Assembly: GCA_911728435.2 (NCBI GenBank)
Contig: OU452199.1
Location: 16,812,860 to 16,876,859 of the forward strand
Reading direction: 5' to 3'
Length of the DNA stretch: 64,000 bases
From: Apoderus coryli
Lineage: Eukaryota; Arthropoda; Insecta; Coleoptera; Attelabidae
This document shows, piece by piece, positions 23,471 through 35,263 of the stretch; positions within the stretch are counted from its first letter, which is position 1, and the number at the start of each line of letters is the position of its first letter. Position numbers and translations under genes: made by a program. Under the pieces are notes generated by a model. That model had not been told where the DNA came from and made no database searches. It was given only the letters and a program-made list of their open reading frames with translations.

Positions 23471-23932
23471 AGAGACTACACCAAGTTAATTGGAATTTTC
23501 ATTTTTCGCGAAACCTGATAATTCACAAAATTCAATTAACAGTTTGGGATAAGAATAACAGCAATAAAGTATGCCTTTTTTATGTCAAAGAATTTATTTT
23601 ATCACATTTTTGAAACGAAATGAATAAAAATCACACGGAAAAAAAGTGAGGTTATAATGAAGGCAAGGGCCCCCCTGTTTACCCGCCTATGGTCTTCCTT
23701 TTTTATTCAGTTTCATGTCAGTTTACGACATTTTACTAGGTGAATAAATATGCTACATTTGGTTACTTCATCTTTACTCATTTCGAAAATCTTTCATAAA
23801 AATCGTCCTCAGGCAGTCATCTTTAACACCCTGTATCTTTGTAAATAAGAACTTTTCGAAAAATTACAATTTAGGTTTTTTTCATGATTAGATGCCCCCA
23901 ATTCGCTTACAAATTTTGGCCAGCTTTTTTAT

Positions 23933-25823
23933 TCCTTACGGGCCAAGCGTTGATTTATTTATCAAAATTAGGGATACAAAACAGATTACAGGAATCCAGA
24001 AAACAGCGTGGTAAAAGATTTTCGACAACAAATGAATAATTGATCTAGTAAACCATTTTAAATTTATAACATCAAATTGACTTAAAAATATTAAAACACT
24101 TGCACTATAAAACACTACATAAAGAGATTCCTCGCAAACGACCTAAATCGAACCAAGGATAATATGTGTTAAACTTATCTATTTCCAAGCAATATAAGTT
24201 ACAAGTTCTCAACATGCAATAGAGGGGCGAATTTTTTCCTGAGTTTGTCCTTCTAAAAGGAATGCCAACTATTTCATTCTCCCTCAAAACACGTTCAGGT
24301 TAATTGAGATGAATACTGTTGTATATCGATGGAGAATCAGACATCCCATTCAACATCTTAAAAGTAAATACCAAATCAGACTTCTTCCAATAACACAATA
24401 TTGCATTTATGAATGATTGGCTCATAATTACAGCTCTGTAGAATAATACTCGACTTAAAAGCTAAATTTCAGGAATTTATGTTGAATACTCTCTAATCTT
24501 TGTTAGTAAATTAAATACTCACAGTAAAAAGTCGGGGGAAATTTACACTATGATTACAACTATACAGATGTAAAAGTGCAGTAAAAATTCACATTCAATC
24601 TGTGGAGTTAGAATTATTGGTAAAATTGCATTAAAAATACATCATAATGTATCCTTACAGACATATAAAAATGCGTTTTCACATATAAAATACCTGTAAG
24701 TCTGTAAATTCACAGCTAACTTGCATTTTGCTGTGAACTTAAAGTAAATTTCAAGCCATATCACATCGAGGGCTACTGTAATCTTTGGAAATCATTGCGT
24801 CATAGGCCGTTATGCATGCTTAAGGTGTCGGCATGCCGGCCGGGTCAGTTTATGTTTGGGTGTGTTGAAGTGCATTATCTACTACCCCTGTTGGCCGATT
24901 TACATTTTTCTGGAGATTATAATAAGTGCAGTAAGTATCAAATTACATTAGAATTCAATGCCGTTTAAAAATTACTTTGCTTTTAAATCCCATATACTAA
25001 GGATTCATCGCGTTACTAGCACTAGTAAACAAAGATAAGTAATTAATTCAACAGGCATAACGTTAACGTGCTGGTTAAAATATTTCGAGACTAATAATTT
25101 TAGTAAAATTAAAATTCATTTCTTTTTTTCAAATTTAACATCCTGAAAACGTAACTATTTTGATTTAAAGTTTCTATGGTACCGAATCTCTGTACTAGCT
25201 GTTCTGTTGTTTCAGAAAATTATGAAAATAAAAATGGCCCTATTCAAAGTTTAGTCAAGGAAATGCGACCAAAAGAAGTTTGTATTTGTAAAGGAAACCG
25301 AAAATGTTCTTCTACATTTACTAGTAGCAGGTAGCTACAATGAAATAAACTGGGGGATTTATATAATAAACAAAATGTTTTATGTTCTAGTATCCGAAAA
25401 ATGAGATTGAATGGATCAAATCTTGTTTAGGTGAAAGACGGTACAGAAATCACCGACGCGACGATGGTGTTTTGTTAGTGCTCAAAGAAGAAAGTTTTAT
25501 TTCAGTCAGTTTTGTCGGTGAATTATTATATTTAATTTTTTTTCAATGTCTAAAGCCAAGAAAGCTATTAGGTATATAGGTTTAGAAGACCTAATTGATA
25601 TGATAATTATGTATGTTTGTCGTTTCATTTCTGCAAGGTGTTTCTCAACTGAGTACAAATATTTTAAAGGCTTAAAATTTTTAGGTCAAAATTATATTTC
25701 TTTTCCTATAAAAATGTTTTTAATTATTGGTAGATAAGTACCGGGTTTTTACTTTAAATTGATAAATTAGCAACTTATTGGCAAATTGATATTTGCTATA
25801 CATGGTGCTTTTTAAATTAATAA
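23933..25823. other. No gene recognised
   Basis: AT-rich. Around 24780-24900 the G+C rises (a TGCCGGCCGGGTC block), and near 24970-25030 a short segment reads like a degraded C2H2 finger (FKSHILRIH), but no intact unit is visible. Confidence 0.45.
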
Positions 25824-27781
25824 TATAATAATAATAATAATAATAATTTTATTTCCCAAACAAAATTTACACAATGAATATATGACAACCCACTGAAGTC
25901 CAAGGACTAGTGCGTGGGCATCTTACAATCTAAGTCACAATAATTTTTCAACGATCTGTGGTCACAATCTCCCTATAAGATGAATATTTGGAAACACAAA
26001 AATATAAATACACCAACATAAAGATAAAAGTACTCAAAAGTAACAAAAATTAAATGACCCTAGTAAATAAAAAATAAATTTGATGTAAATACTAAATTTA
26101 TAATAATAATAAAGGTGAACTCAATCAATATAAACAGATAAAGCCAAAAACAAAAAAAAAGTACTATTATGATTTTGGTGCATAAAAACATAATTTCTAT
26201 TTTAAAAATCTATTAACTTATGTATAGTTTTTCTTGGAGTAAGTTGAAGCCATTTTTTTAATTTTATTTTGAATAATCTAATTCTGGTAGTATGCCTTAT
26301 TTCCAAGGGAATACTAGCGTATATTCTCGGCGCTAGGAACAAAAATGATCTTTGTGTCATTGATTTTAAAGTTTTCACCATTTTAATTCCTGCCGTATGT
26401 TTATGTCTTGTGTCGTGACTGTGAGATATCTTCTCTAAACTATTCTGTTTCCCATATTGAAATATCGATATTCTCAGTACATATAACTGCCTTAAATCAA
26501 AAAAACTACTTTCCGAATATAAACGGTTGCTTGAATATGTGAATTCTCTATTATATATTATTTTAATAAATCTTTTTTGTAGCACGGCCAATCGATTAAT
26601 ATGATGATTATAAGCACCACCCCAACCTGCGATTCCATACCGCAAGTGCGATTGCACCAATGCAAAATATAAAATTCGCAAACTGGGTATGTCTAAAAAT
26701 TTTGCTAGTTGGCGGAATTTAAATAAAATGACACGTAATTTACTTACTACATATTGAATGTGTACATCCCATTTTAAAAATCGATCTATCTGTAACCCCA
26801 GGTATTTAATTTGGTGTACTTCGCATATGACCATGTTATTACCATCCACAGTAATACTAATTTCTTTATATCTTGGCGTATTCGATCTATTGCAACTAAT
26901 TGGTAAGTATTTAGTTTTATCTATATTAATCGTTAATGACATTTCATCAAACCATCCTTTTATATTCTCCAGATCACACTCAGCCTTAAGTTTAACCTCG
27001 GCCCAAGTTGGTGCGCAATAAAGTATAACTGTATCATCAGCAAATGATGATATATATCCGCTACTTTTCAAGGACAAAAGGCCATTCATGTATATAGAGA
27101 ACAAAATTGGTCCGAGTACCGTACCTTGAGGTACACCATACTTTACAGGTTTTGCGTCGCTTATGTGGTCATCAATCTGGACATACTGAACGCGATCTTC
27201 CAAGTAAGAACGAAATAAAGTAAGAGCCACCCCCCGAAATCCAATGTCCTCAAGCAAATCTATTAAAATTTTGTGGTCGACAGTATCAAAGGCTTTGGCT
27301 AAGTCCAAGAATACACAGATTTCAGCCTTATTTTTATCCAAATTAGAATATATGTTATTAGTAAGATATATGATCGCATCCTCTGTAGAAAGACCATCCC
27401 TAAAACCAAATTGCTTATCTGATAATAGTTTATATTTATCTAAAAAACTAACGATTCTTTTTTTAATTATCTTTTCAACTACTTTGGAAATACTCGATAC
27501 AATAGTTATGGGTCTATAATTTGAAACTAAAGAATGATCACCAGATTTGAAAAGAGGTTTAACGAGCCCTGTTTTCAAGCAAGTTGGAAAGTAGCCTACA
27601 TGGAGAATTTTATTAATTATATAAGCAATGGGCTTTTTCACGTAAATGTTGATTGCCTTCAAAACTTCAGAAGTTATCAAGTCCAAACCTGGTGCTTTAT
27701 GTAATTTTAATTCTTGAATAACATTTCCAACCTCGACTTCATCTGTGGGATTAAAAAATTGATACTTCTTTTTGAACTACA
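25824..27781 (-). mobile_element. 5'-truncated non-LTR retrotransposon with (ATT)n tail
   Basis: On the minus strand the RT ORF is followed by a 3' UTR ending AATAAAATT and an ATT repeat (25847-25824). The 5' end stops at 27781, where an unrelated inverted-repeat element begins. It is one of four minus-strand retroposons here with the same AATAAA plus ATT tail layout. Confidence 0.88.
26202..27760 (-). CDS. Reverse transcriptase of a jockey/CR1-like retrotransposon, N-terminus missing
   Basis: The frame is open from about 27760 (upstream of the internal methionine at 27686) to a stop at 26202, roughly 515 codons without a break. RT blocks in order: LHKAPGLD, SNYRPITI, FGFRDGLST, FLDLAKAFDTVDH (first catalytic aspartate), YGVPQGTVLGPILF and SSFADDT (the FADD active site, about residues 215-218 counted from 27686). 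A thumb region with IKYLGLQIDR and the usual Leu-rich C-terminal part follow. The endonuclease domain and ORF1 are absent because of 5' truncation, so it cannot move alone. The uninterrupted frame suggests a fairly recent insertion. The clade within the jockey/CR1 group is not resolved. Confidence 0.9.
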
Positions 27782-28020
27782 GAAGACGTTAAAATAATCA
27801 ACATTTTCAAATAACTTTTCCAAAATTTGAAAAATAAGCGAGTTACATTCATCTTTAAATTATTACAAAATACACCTAACATAAATATTATTAATAATAT
27901 TATTTAAGTTGACAAAATAAAATGTGTCAAATACCGTCCTATTTGTAATAAATGAATGTTACTTATTTTTCAGATTTTTAAAAAAAGTTATTTGAAAATG
28001 TTATTTATTTTAATATCTTC
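27782..28020. mobile_element. MITE with long inverted termini (about 85 bp)
   Basis: The left end GAAGACGTTAAAATAATCAA and the right end (reverse complement) GAAGATATTAAAATAAATAA start a pairing that continues through ACATTTTCAAATAACTTTT and ACATTCAT. The centre is the small palindrome AATATTATTAATAATATT. No coding sequence and no clear target duplication. Confidence 0.78.
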
Positions 28021-28029
28021 ATCAATTTA

Positions 28030-28255
28030 GGAGTGACCCTGTAATGCGTACTACTAAACAATCAATCCAATTCAAGTCACTTTGGAACATTTCAAAATCA
28101 CTCTGATTGGATGATAGATCTTTAACGAAACAGTCTTTTATATCATTGATATATAAACTAGAAATACAAATGGTCCCAGGTGACTCCCTTGAGGTACCCC
28201 TGAAGGGACATTAAATGCAATGGATTCAAAATTGCTGACAAGAATGGACTGGGTT
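28030..28255 (-). pseudogene. Short RT scrap around the GVPQGS block
   Basis: On the minus strand SGVPQGSHLGP, then VYINDI and DCLVVRI are read with little room for more. It is a different RT from its neighbours. Confidence 0.65.
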
Positions 28256-28402
28256 ACAAAAAGTCACCAAAATACGCGGGCTACCAATGTTATAATCTCC
28301 TGCCCGAGGACGTCAAGGGTTGCCTAACTAAGACACAATTTAAAAGAAAATTAAAGCTGTATTTGATTGATAACGTGTTCTACAGCTTTCAGGAGTTTGT
28401 TG
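28256..28402 (+). pseudogene. RT C-terminal scrap, plus strand
   Basis: The plus strand reads YNLLPEDVKGC, then FKRKLKLYLID and FQEFVD, the standard last 40 residues of CR1/jockey-like RTs. It ends at the ATT tail of the next element. Confidence 0.65.
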
Positions 28403-28602
28403 ATAATAATAATAATAATAATAAATGTTTTATTGTGCAAAAAAAACCAAATGACAAATCAAGAATACAAAGTTTGCTTACAAATAACAAATCAGTCACT
28501 TAGGCTAGTTTACACAAAAGGAATAAGATTTGGCTATAACCACTCTTCCACTTATTCCAAACTTAACACGGTACAAAAGAAACACGCAATTATGAATATA
28601 AT

Positions 28603-31160
28603 TTAAGGAAATAGTCTGCGCCTCAACTCTATCTTGAAACTAAACAACGATAAGTTAAGAATATCTTCTAAGTTATTTAAAAGTTTAGGACCATTATATG
28701 AAATACATCCTTCAAATTTAGCAGTAGAATGTTGAGGAATTGTAAAGGAGTTGAAGCGCAAATCAAGTCCGTGGACATTATACCTCCTCAAGAGCAAGTC
28801 AGCAAGGTACTGAGGTATATGGAACGTAAGAATTTTATACAACAAGACAGAATACAAGTAATCAAACCGAATGGCGAGCCTAGGTTCTTTTAGTTTAGTA
28901 AGAAATGGAATAATATGAGCTGCGAAGGGAACTTTGCACACGAATCTTATACCTGCATTCTGTATTCGCTGCACTTTATCTTTATTATAATTTGCCAGAT
29001 AATAGTAATACACTTGCGAACAATAGTCCAGGTGTGGGTAAATCAATGATTTTACGAGCATCAACTTTGTACCCTCATCCAACAAATACTTCAAATGATA
29101 CATAGATTTTAGCCTAAAAAAGGAATTCCTCTATAGTTGAGAACAATGATCATCAAAACTCATTTTACTATCAATTAGTATACCTAAATCTTTAGCGTTA
29201 TTCACCCACTGCACCAATGTTCCCTCAACGAAAATACTACTAGAAGCCCGAATCAACTCAGTATGGCGTTCATTCCCGATACACAGAGCGACAGTTTTAT
29301 TAGGATTTAATCTCAAACCATGACATTTACACCAATCCGAAAAGTGGGACAGATCCTGGTTAAGATTATAAATAGTATTTTGAAATTCGTAAATAGAGCA
29401 ATGAGAATATATTTGCGCGTCATCTGCGTAAAGATGTATTGCAGAATGAGCTATGCTCATGGGCAAATCAAAAGTAAAAATTGTAAAAAGAAGCGGGCCA
29501 AGGATGCTTCCTTGTGGCACACCGCTTCTCAATTCCTTGAACTGAGAGCATGAAGATCTGATCTTGACACATTGATTTCTATGGAATAAATAGCTACAAA
29601 ACCATTTTATAGAAACTTCGTCGAAGCCCAAGTAATTAAGCTTGCCCATCAAAAGCTGAAAGTTCACAAAGTCAAAGGCCTTGCTCTGATCAAGTAAGAC
29701 CAAAATACCGCAATTTCCCTTGTCCATAGCATATGAGATATCATTTGTAACTTTTAGTAAAGCGGTTGAAGTGGAATGGTGTGGACGAAACCCAGACTGC
29801 ACAACAGGTAAAACGCGGAGTTGATCCAAATAATCCCGAATCTGGAGTGATACGATTCTCTCAAGGATCTTTGACAGAGTAGGCAGTAGACTAATCGGTC
29901 TCAGATCAGTTAAGGATTTAGGTACTGCGACCTTTGGAAGCGGAATGACCAAAGCAGACTTCCAAGCTGTTGGAAATTCACCCAAATGAACACAGTCGCT
30001 GAAGATATTCTTTATGACACCACAGCAATATGGAATAATCAGATTCAGCATTCTTGCATTGATAACATCAACTCCAAAAGCATTGGACTTCATCGAATTT
30101 AGACTATTTAAAACATCAATGGTATTAATTTCTTTGAAACTGAAAGAAGAATCATTAAACAAAGTATTACTTTTGTAGAAATTTAAGGTATTAGCGTCAA
30201 TTTGTGTTTGTCCAGTTACACCAACAAAATAATCATTGATTTCCTCGGGCGAATTGAAGTTATCAAATAGATAACCGATCGTATTCGAGGGAACACCCCA
30301 ATTTGAGAGATTCCTCCAAAGCTTCCTGGAATTATTTTTACAATTGGATAATTAATGTTTAATATACACAGACTTTTCGCGCTTAATAGCACTTTTAACA
30401 TAGTTCCTCAACTCGATATATGAAAGTCTATTTGTGGATGTCTTATGGGAAAGATACTTTTTATGCGCTTTATTTTTAAGTCCAATCATTTTACGGATTG
30501 TATATGTGATATAAGGTTGATACGGCCTACTAGTTTTTAGTTCTTAGAGGTGCGTGGATATCAAAGAGTGATAAAATATTATTATTTAACAATTCAACTC
30601 TTACATATAACAAATATTAAATCTATAAGCGATTCACTTGCTTCTGTTTTTCTTGTAGGTTTATCAATTATTTGTTGGAGATCAAAATCATTTGTAACAG
30701 AAACAAGTGTTTGTACATCGGGCGATTGATTGTTTAAAAAGTTTATATTAAAATCACCCAACATCACAATAGATTGCGCCTCAAGTAGCGCAACCTCCAG
30801 AGAGTTAGTTAGCTCACGGACTGAATTTACACTAATTTGAGGTGGTCGATATACAATACCTAAACTAGTTTTAACATTTTTGATGCTCAACACAACCCAA
30901 AGTTGCTCCAGTCCACTGTCACTAATATTGCTAAGTAGTAGTTTAACGCCAATGAAATCTTTCGTATATAATGCTAAACCACCCCCTCTAGTTAGACGAT
31001 CCAGCCTCACAAGATTATAACCATTTATATTAAGATATCTATTTGGATAGTCCTTATCAAGCCATGTCTCACTAAGAGCAAAAACATCAATCTCTTCATT
31101 TATTAGGTAATCCTTAACACTAGAAAATTTTTTTAATAAAGAGCGGATGTTTACATGACT
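28603..31160 (-). pseudogene. ORF2 endonuclease-reverse transcriptase, broken
   Basis: The endonuclease part starts right at the ORF1 stop with HVNIRSL and DVFALSETWL, then RGGGLALYTK, GIVYRPP, MLGDFNIN and SLIDLIF, all apurinic-type endonuclease motifs. Frame changes occur near 30540-30600, and a stop occurs near 30350. The RT part (from about 30162) has DLRPISLLP, SGFRPHHST, LLDQSKAFDFV, SGVPQGSILGPLLF and LYADDAQ, the YADD active site. One in-frame TAG at 29133-29131 splits the RT; the same frame continues from 29103 to a normal C-terminus at 28603 (FKIELRRRLFP). Apart from these lesions it is a typical jockey/CR1-like ORF2. Confidence 0.88.
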
Positions 31161-31900
31161 AAACTTAACCGTGAGTTTTTTGGCTTTAATTTTGTAATGG
31201 TCGGTATACCTTTAATATATTTTATAAAAATATTGTCCTCACCACTGGCCTTACGATGTTGCAATTCAGTACGAATTTTTCTGTAGTATTCTCTTTGGTT
31301 GAAAGTTTGGTCAGTGGAAATAGACACGTTCCTATACTCATTAGGAATATTGCGTTTGTTTTTTAGTATTTTAAAAACATCTTGTTTGGACCTTAGAACA
31401 ACTTTCAGAGGTGAAGATCCATTTCGCGTTTTACCAAGCCTCATAGTGTGGATATTATCGGTATTGAGATCTGGACAAATACTTTTTAAGACATGAGCAA
31501 TGCATTCTTCGTCTGGCTGATCAGGTACCAACGGCAGACCAAAAACAACGATATTGTTTTCACGTTTCTGACGTTCACTGACTTCGTTAATGATCAATTC
31601 GAAGTCCTGGGTGTTGGCATTCTTTGCATCAGTCTGCAGTTGAGCAATTTGTTGTTGCAGCACATTTACAACACTCTGCAATGATTGAATTGCCTCAATC
31701 AGTTGCTCAATTTGACCATTAGTCTTGTGCACACAGTCTTTGCACTTCCATGTACATCCATCAACACTGGACAGTGATTCTAATTGGTTCTTTAGGATAC
31801 CCACGCACTTGGCATGAAAAAAATACCCACAAAAAGAGCACTGCAGGCCCGGCGATCTGTGGCCAAGGTCAATATCACAAACTTTACATTTATTAGGCAT
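31151..31900 (-). CDS. ORF1 protein with PHD-type zinc finger, coiled coil and RNA-binding region
   Basis: This intact frame of 249 codons lies directly upstream of ORF2. Residues 4-56 form a C4HC3-like PHD finger: CKVC, CSFCG, FFHAKC and WKCKDC. Residues about 60-95 are a coiled coil rich in Q, L and I (IEQLIEAIQSLQSVVNVL). The rest has the RENNIVVFGLP start of the RRM-like/transposase-22-type domain found in many non-LTR ORF1 proteins, with MRLGK and PLKVVL following. Such proteins coat the element RNA in the particle. ORF1 ends ATGTAA, and ORF2 reads through the same bases in another frame (GTAAAC), so ORF2 is probably reached by reinitiation or frameshift. Confidence 0.86.
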   Translation of the reverse strand: MPNKCKVCDIDLGHRSPGLQCSFCGYFFHAKCVGILKNQLESLSSVDGCTWKCKDCVHKTNGQIEQLIEAIQSLQSVVNVLQQQIAQLQTDAKNANTQDFELIINEVSERQKRENNIVVFGLPLVPDQPDEECIAHVLKSICPDLNTDNIHTMRLGKTRNGSSPLKVVLRSKQDVFKILKNKRNIPNEYRNVSISTDQTFNQREYYRKIRTELQHRKASGEDNIFIKYIKGIPTITKLKPKNSRLSLVM

Positions 31901-32215
31901 GTTTGTATTTTATTCACAGAGAATTAAAAAACATTAATTACACGCACAATGTAAAGAGAAATGAATCAAATATCAAGTCACTACAATTATCAGCACTTTT
32001 CGAAACTCGTTCTAATAATTTATAATAGAAAACGGATAAATACTGCACAAAAATGCCCGCCTTAGGAGGAGCCGATGTGAAGCGTGTTAAATAAAAATTT
32101 CTATAGTTTTTTTTAGCGATTGTAATTGTTCATTTGTTTGTTTATTTGTTGTTTATTTATTTTATTTTTTTTCTCTGAATGTTGTTATGAGTGTTTTTAT
32201 TTTAAACATTATTGT

Positions 32216-32850
32216 TTACATATTGACATGTCTATATACAGAAATGTACAATTTATGACTGAAGTAACGAAATTTGAATTTGAATTTGAATTTGGTTCTA
32301 TCAGTAATATAGGACCATACCCACTGAACCAACAAATAAGGTAAACCGACATCAGCTAAACGTCTAACAAGAATTGTGTGATTTATTTTAACGAAGGCTT
32401 TGCTGAAGTCGGTGTAACTGGCATCAACCTGTACCCGATCATCCATCTTATTGATAACATACTCCGCAAACTCGTCTAGATTTGTATCCACTGACCGTCT
32501 CAGTAAAAATCCGTGTCGTTCCTTTTATTTATAATTAAATGTTTTGTTTGTTCGAATATAATTTTATAATCTTTTCAAATATTTTACCGAGAATCGCCAA
32601 TTTAGATATTGGTCTGTAATTTTTTATGTATAATGCCGATCTCCGTTTTTATGTAAAGGAATAATAAGAGAACTGACTCCTATTTACACATCCCACCAGT
32701 GGCGCAGGTGTAATATACACAGTCTGAAAATATGTTGCAATTAAATCAGCCACCTCCTGACCACTTTCCGCCATAGAATCGCCATAAAACATATTGACTG
32801 AGATTGCACTGAGAGAAAAAAAAAACTGACGGTTATTCAAAAAATATATA
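32216..32850 (-). pseudogene. RT fragment of a third non-LTR element
   Basis: The minus strand carries a pre-RT linker (MFYGDSMAESGQEVADL, ATYFQTVYI), then NYRPISKLAILGKIFEKII, then LRRSVDTNLDEFAEYV and DFSKAFVKINHTIL, where the first catalytic D is replaced by V (SKAFV for SKAFD). It ends abruptly after SYITDRT in a run of AAATTC repeats (plus strand 32268-32293). Frame breaks are present. Confidence 0.8.
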
Positions 32851-32885
32851 AAGGGTGTAAAAAAGTTGTATACTATTTGTGACAA

Positions 32886-34439
32886 ATCAACTGTTTTCTA
32901 GTGTTATACAACCATATTTTCTGAATATTATATGAGTATTGGTAGTACTATACTCGATATACTCGTACAATTTCATTATATTATGTTGTAAAACAGTTGT
33001 ATACATTTAAGTTACCTGTGGTGATCATAGATATAATCATGTTATATAGTAATTATACACTCTTTTGTATAAAGGTACATCCACAACTGTATAAATAATA
33101 AATTAAATTTTTAGTTGGTATACAAATGTATTTTACCAAACATAATAATTTTGAATTGTGGGTATAAGTTATTAATTTACAATACAATTATTAGCAGCAT
33201 ATTCGCGTTTATTTATTTGTCTCCATGCATAGAAACTTCCCAATTTTGTTTCATGGGTATCTAGATCTATCTCTTTTAACAAATTTTGTGAAAGCTCTGC
33301 ATTTTGGTAATTTTAATGGATCATTCATTATTTTAATTTGTTAAACTATCAGTTTAATAAATTTTAAACCTATTTCTTTATTTCCCATGGCATTCTTGAT
33401 CAGGGAAAATTAAAGATACATGATTTTTCAACGAATTTTGGTGAACAAAATTCTTGTGGCCATAACTCTCAAACAAATAAAGATTTTCCTGTGCGGTTTT
33501 GGACTTTTTTGTTGAAAATTCAATTTACTTTTCATTTTTGAGAAAATATTTGTATCATTCCATTTAAGTTTTTAAAGAAAAATTAAAAAAAACTTAGGCG
33601 ATGCAAATATCGCCATCTAGCGGAGCCCCAAAAAACAATTATGATTTAAAAATATTTTTTTTTTTCATCAGCAAGGCTTGAGTTCTTAAACAAAAATTAG
33701 ATTGATAAATTCGGTTAAGCCAAAGCAAAGTTATAGACATTATCATAGGTAAAATTTCGCCCTTCCCTGCTGCCTTTATTTCAAGCCTAATAATAAAAAG
33801 TGATACACCAAAAAGATGCCGATTCTCAGTAGAATTACCGTCGTAGTATTGTTTTTCTAACTTATATTGCGAAATTTTCAAAAAAAATGCATTTTTCGCA
33901 TTACTGTATTGTATTATTGCCAGCGATTTCCCATGGTGAATTTCCCTAAAAGAATTTTTTTCCCATTGTCCTACGACTATTATTTCCTGAGATATGCTAC
34001 CTGTCCACCCTTAATGGAATACCCGGTACCTATATATCCAAAAGAACTGATGACAACGTCCCAAATTTCGCAGACGGCCAGATTTATTTTCTTCCAGATC
34101 CTCGAATTTCTATAAGAACAAACAAGAAAATGTTAATAATTTGCGATATGAAAACAATAGCCACTTCTTCAATGTAATTTTTTGTAGTCTGCAAAATGCA
34201 AACTTTTTTTTCTTTTTTATTTGATTTTCTCGAAGCGCCGTTTCGCCCTAAGAACTCAACCTATTTTTGCTTCAAATACGGACCAGAACTTTTGATACTG
34301 TTTTTAGATTCTACCCGTCATTCTGACTGCAGCGGTGTATTAGTATTGGGTTTTGTGCCTTTCTCTTCTCTTTGGAGGCACTATTTATACGCAGATATTT
34401 TATATTTCAGATCTAGGCTAAGTTCTTGAACGCAAATTA
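32886..34439. other. No gene recognised
   Basis: AT-rich sequence. A CGCCATCTAGCGGAGCCCC block near 33611 looks like part of a repeat. Open stretches around 33867-34430 have no recognisable domain and run into the array that follows. Confidence 0.45.
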
Positions 34440-35263
34440 ATTGATTTTTTTTAGTTTTATTATAAAATTTATTTTGCCCCCTTTTCTACTATTTAGGAAC
34501 GCCTATGTAAACAAAATTGTTATGCTGCATGTTGTAGGTTATCCGTTAAGTGGTTTTTGAGTTATCACGGATACATTTTTTTTCTCACCCTTTTATAGAA
34601 TTTTCACGGACGCCTATGGAACATTAATTTTTGTCGTGTATTTTTAACACCAATTCAACTAGTTAAATATAAATTTTTTTACATTTTAATTTTTTTTTAT
34701 TTTACCCCTATTTTTTTCTATTTACGAACGCCTATGTAAATAAAAATTTTATGCTGCATTTTTTAGGTTATCTTATATGAAAGCCAATTTTTCTGGTATA
34801 TTTGGAAAACATTTTTTTTTCGTTTTTGACCCTTTTTTAAGACTATTTTCGAACGCCTGTGTGAACTAATTCTTTTATGTAACATTTTTTAGGTTATATT
34901 CTATCACAACTATAAAAAAATTATTCAATATTTCGGATAAGTTTAAGAACTATGATTTTTTAAATTTTTGAACCCTCTTTTAAACCCCTTAATGTTAATC
35001 ACCACCTATATATATATATATCCTGTAGTATTTTCGTACCAAATGTGGTTAAAATCCGTTAAGTGGTTTTTGAGTTATCACAGATACAAATTTTTTCTGA
35101 CCCTTTTATAGAATTTTCACGGACGCCTATGGTACATTAATTTTTGTCGTGTATTTTTAACACCAATTCATCTAGTTAAATATAAATTTTTTACATTTTA
35201 ATTTTTTTTTATTTTACCCCTTTTTCTACTATTTACGAACGCCTATGTAAATACAAATTTTAT

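Larger units (their letters stand above)
22306..23932. mobile_element. Fold-back composite of repeat family R1 with inverted Penelope-like modules inside
   Basis: The left arm (22306-22830) and right arm (23565-23932) are diverged inverted copies. Both carry AAAAGCTGGCCAAAATTTG at the outer end, then TACAGGGTGTTAAAGATGAC, AATGTCGTAAAC and the CGGGTAAAC block. Inside lies a second inverted pair, 22838-22985 and 23403-23560, each with a CTGAAGA...AAACGTTGC motif and an ATGAAAATTCCAATTAACTT tract. The spacer has no recognised gene. Confidence 0.7.
28403..31960 (-). mobile_element. Nearly full-length two-ORF non-LTR retrotransposon
   Basis: The minus-strand order is 5' leader, ORF1, ORF2 (endonuclease then RT), 3' UTR, AATAAAACATTT and an ATT repeat (28424-28403). 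ORF1 and ORF2 abut at 31151. ORF2 has at least two lesions. The 5' border is approximate. Confidence 0.88.

Noticed and set aside
24960..25040. C2H2 zinc-finger-like phrase FKSHILRIH
   Set aside because: The paired cysteines are not in frame, and no second finger follows.
28391..28420. Poly-asparagine stretch in a plus-strand ORF
   Set aside because: It is the (AAT)n tail of a minus-strand retroposon read as protein.
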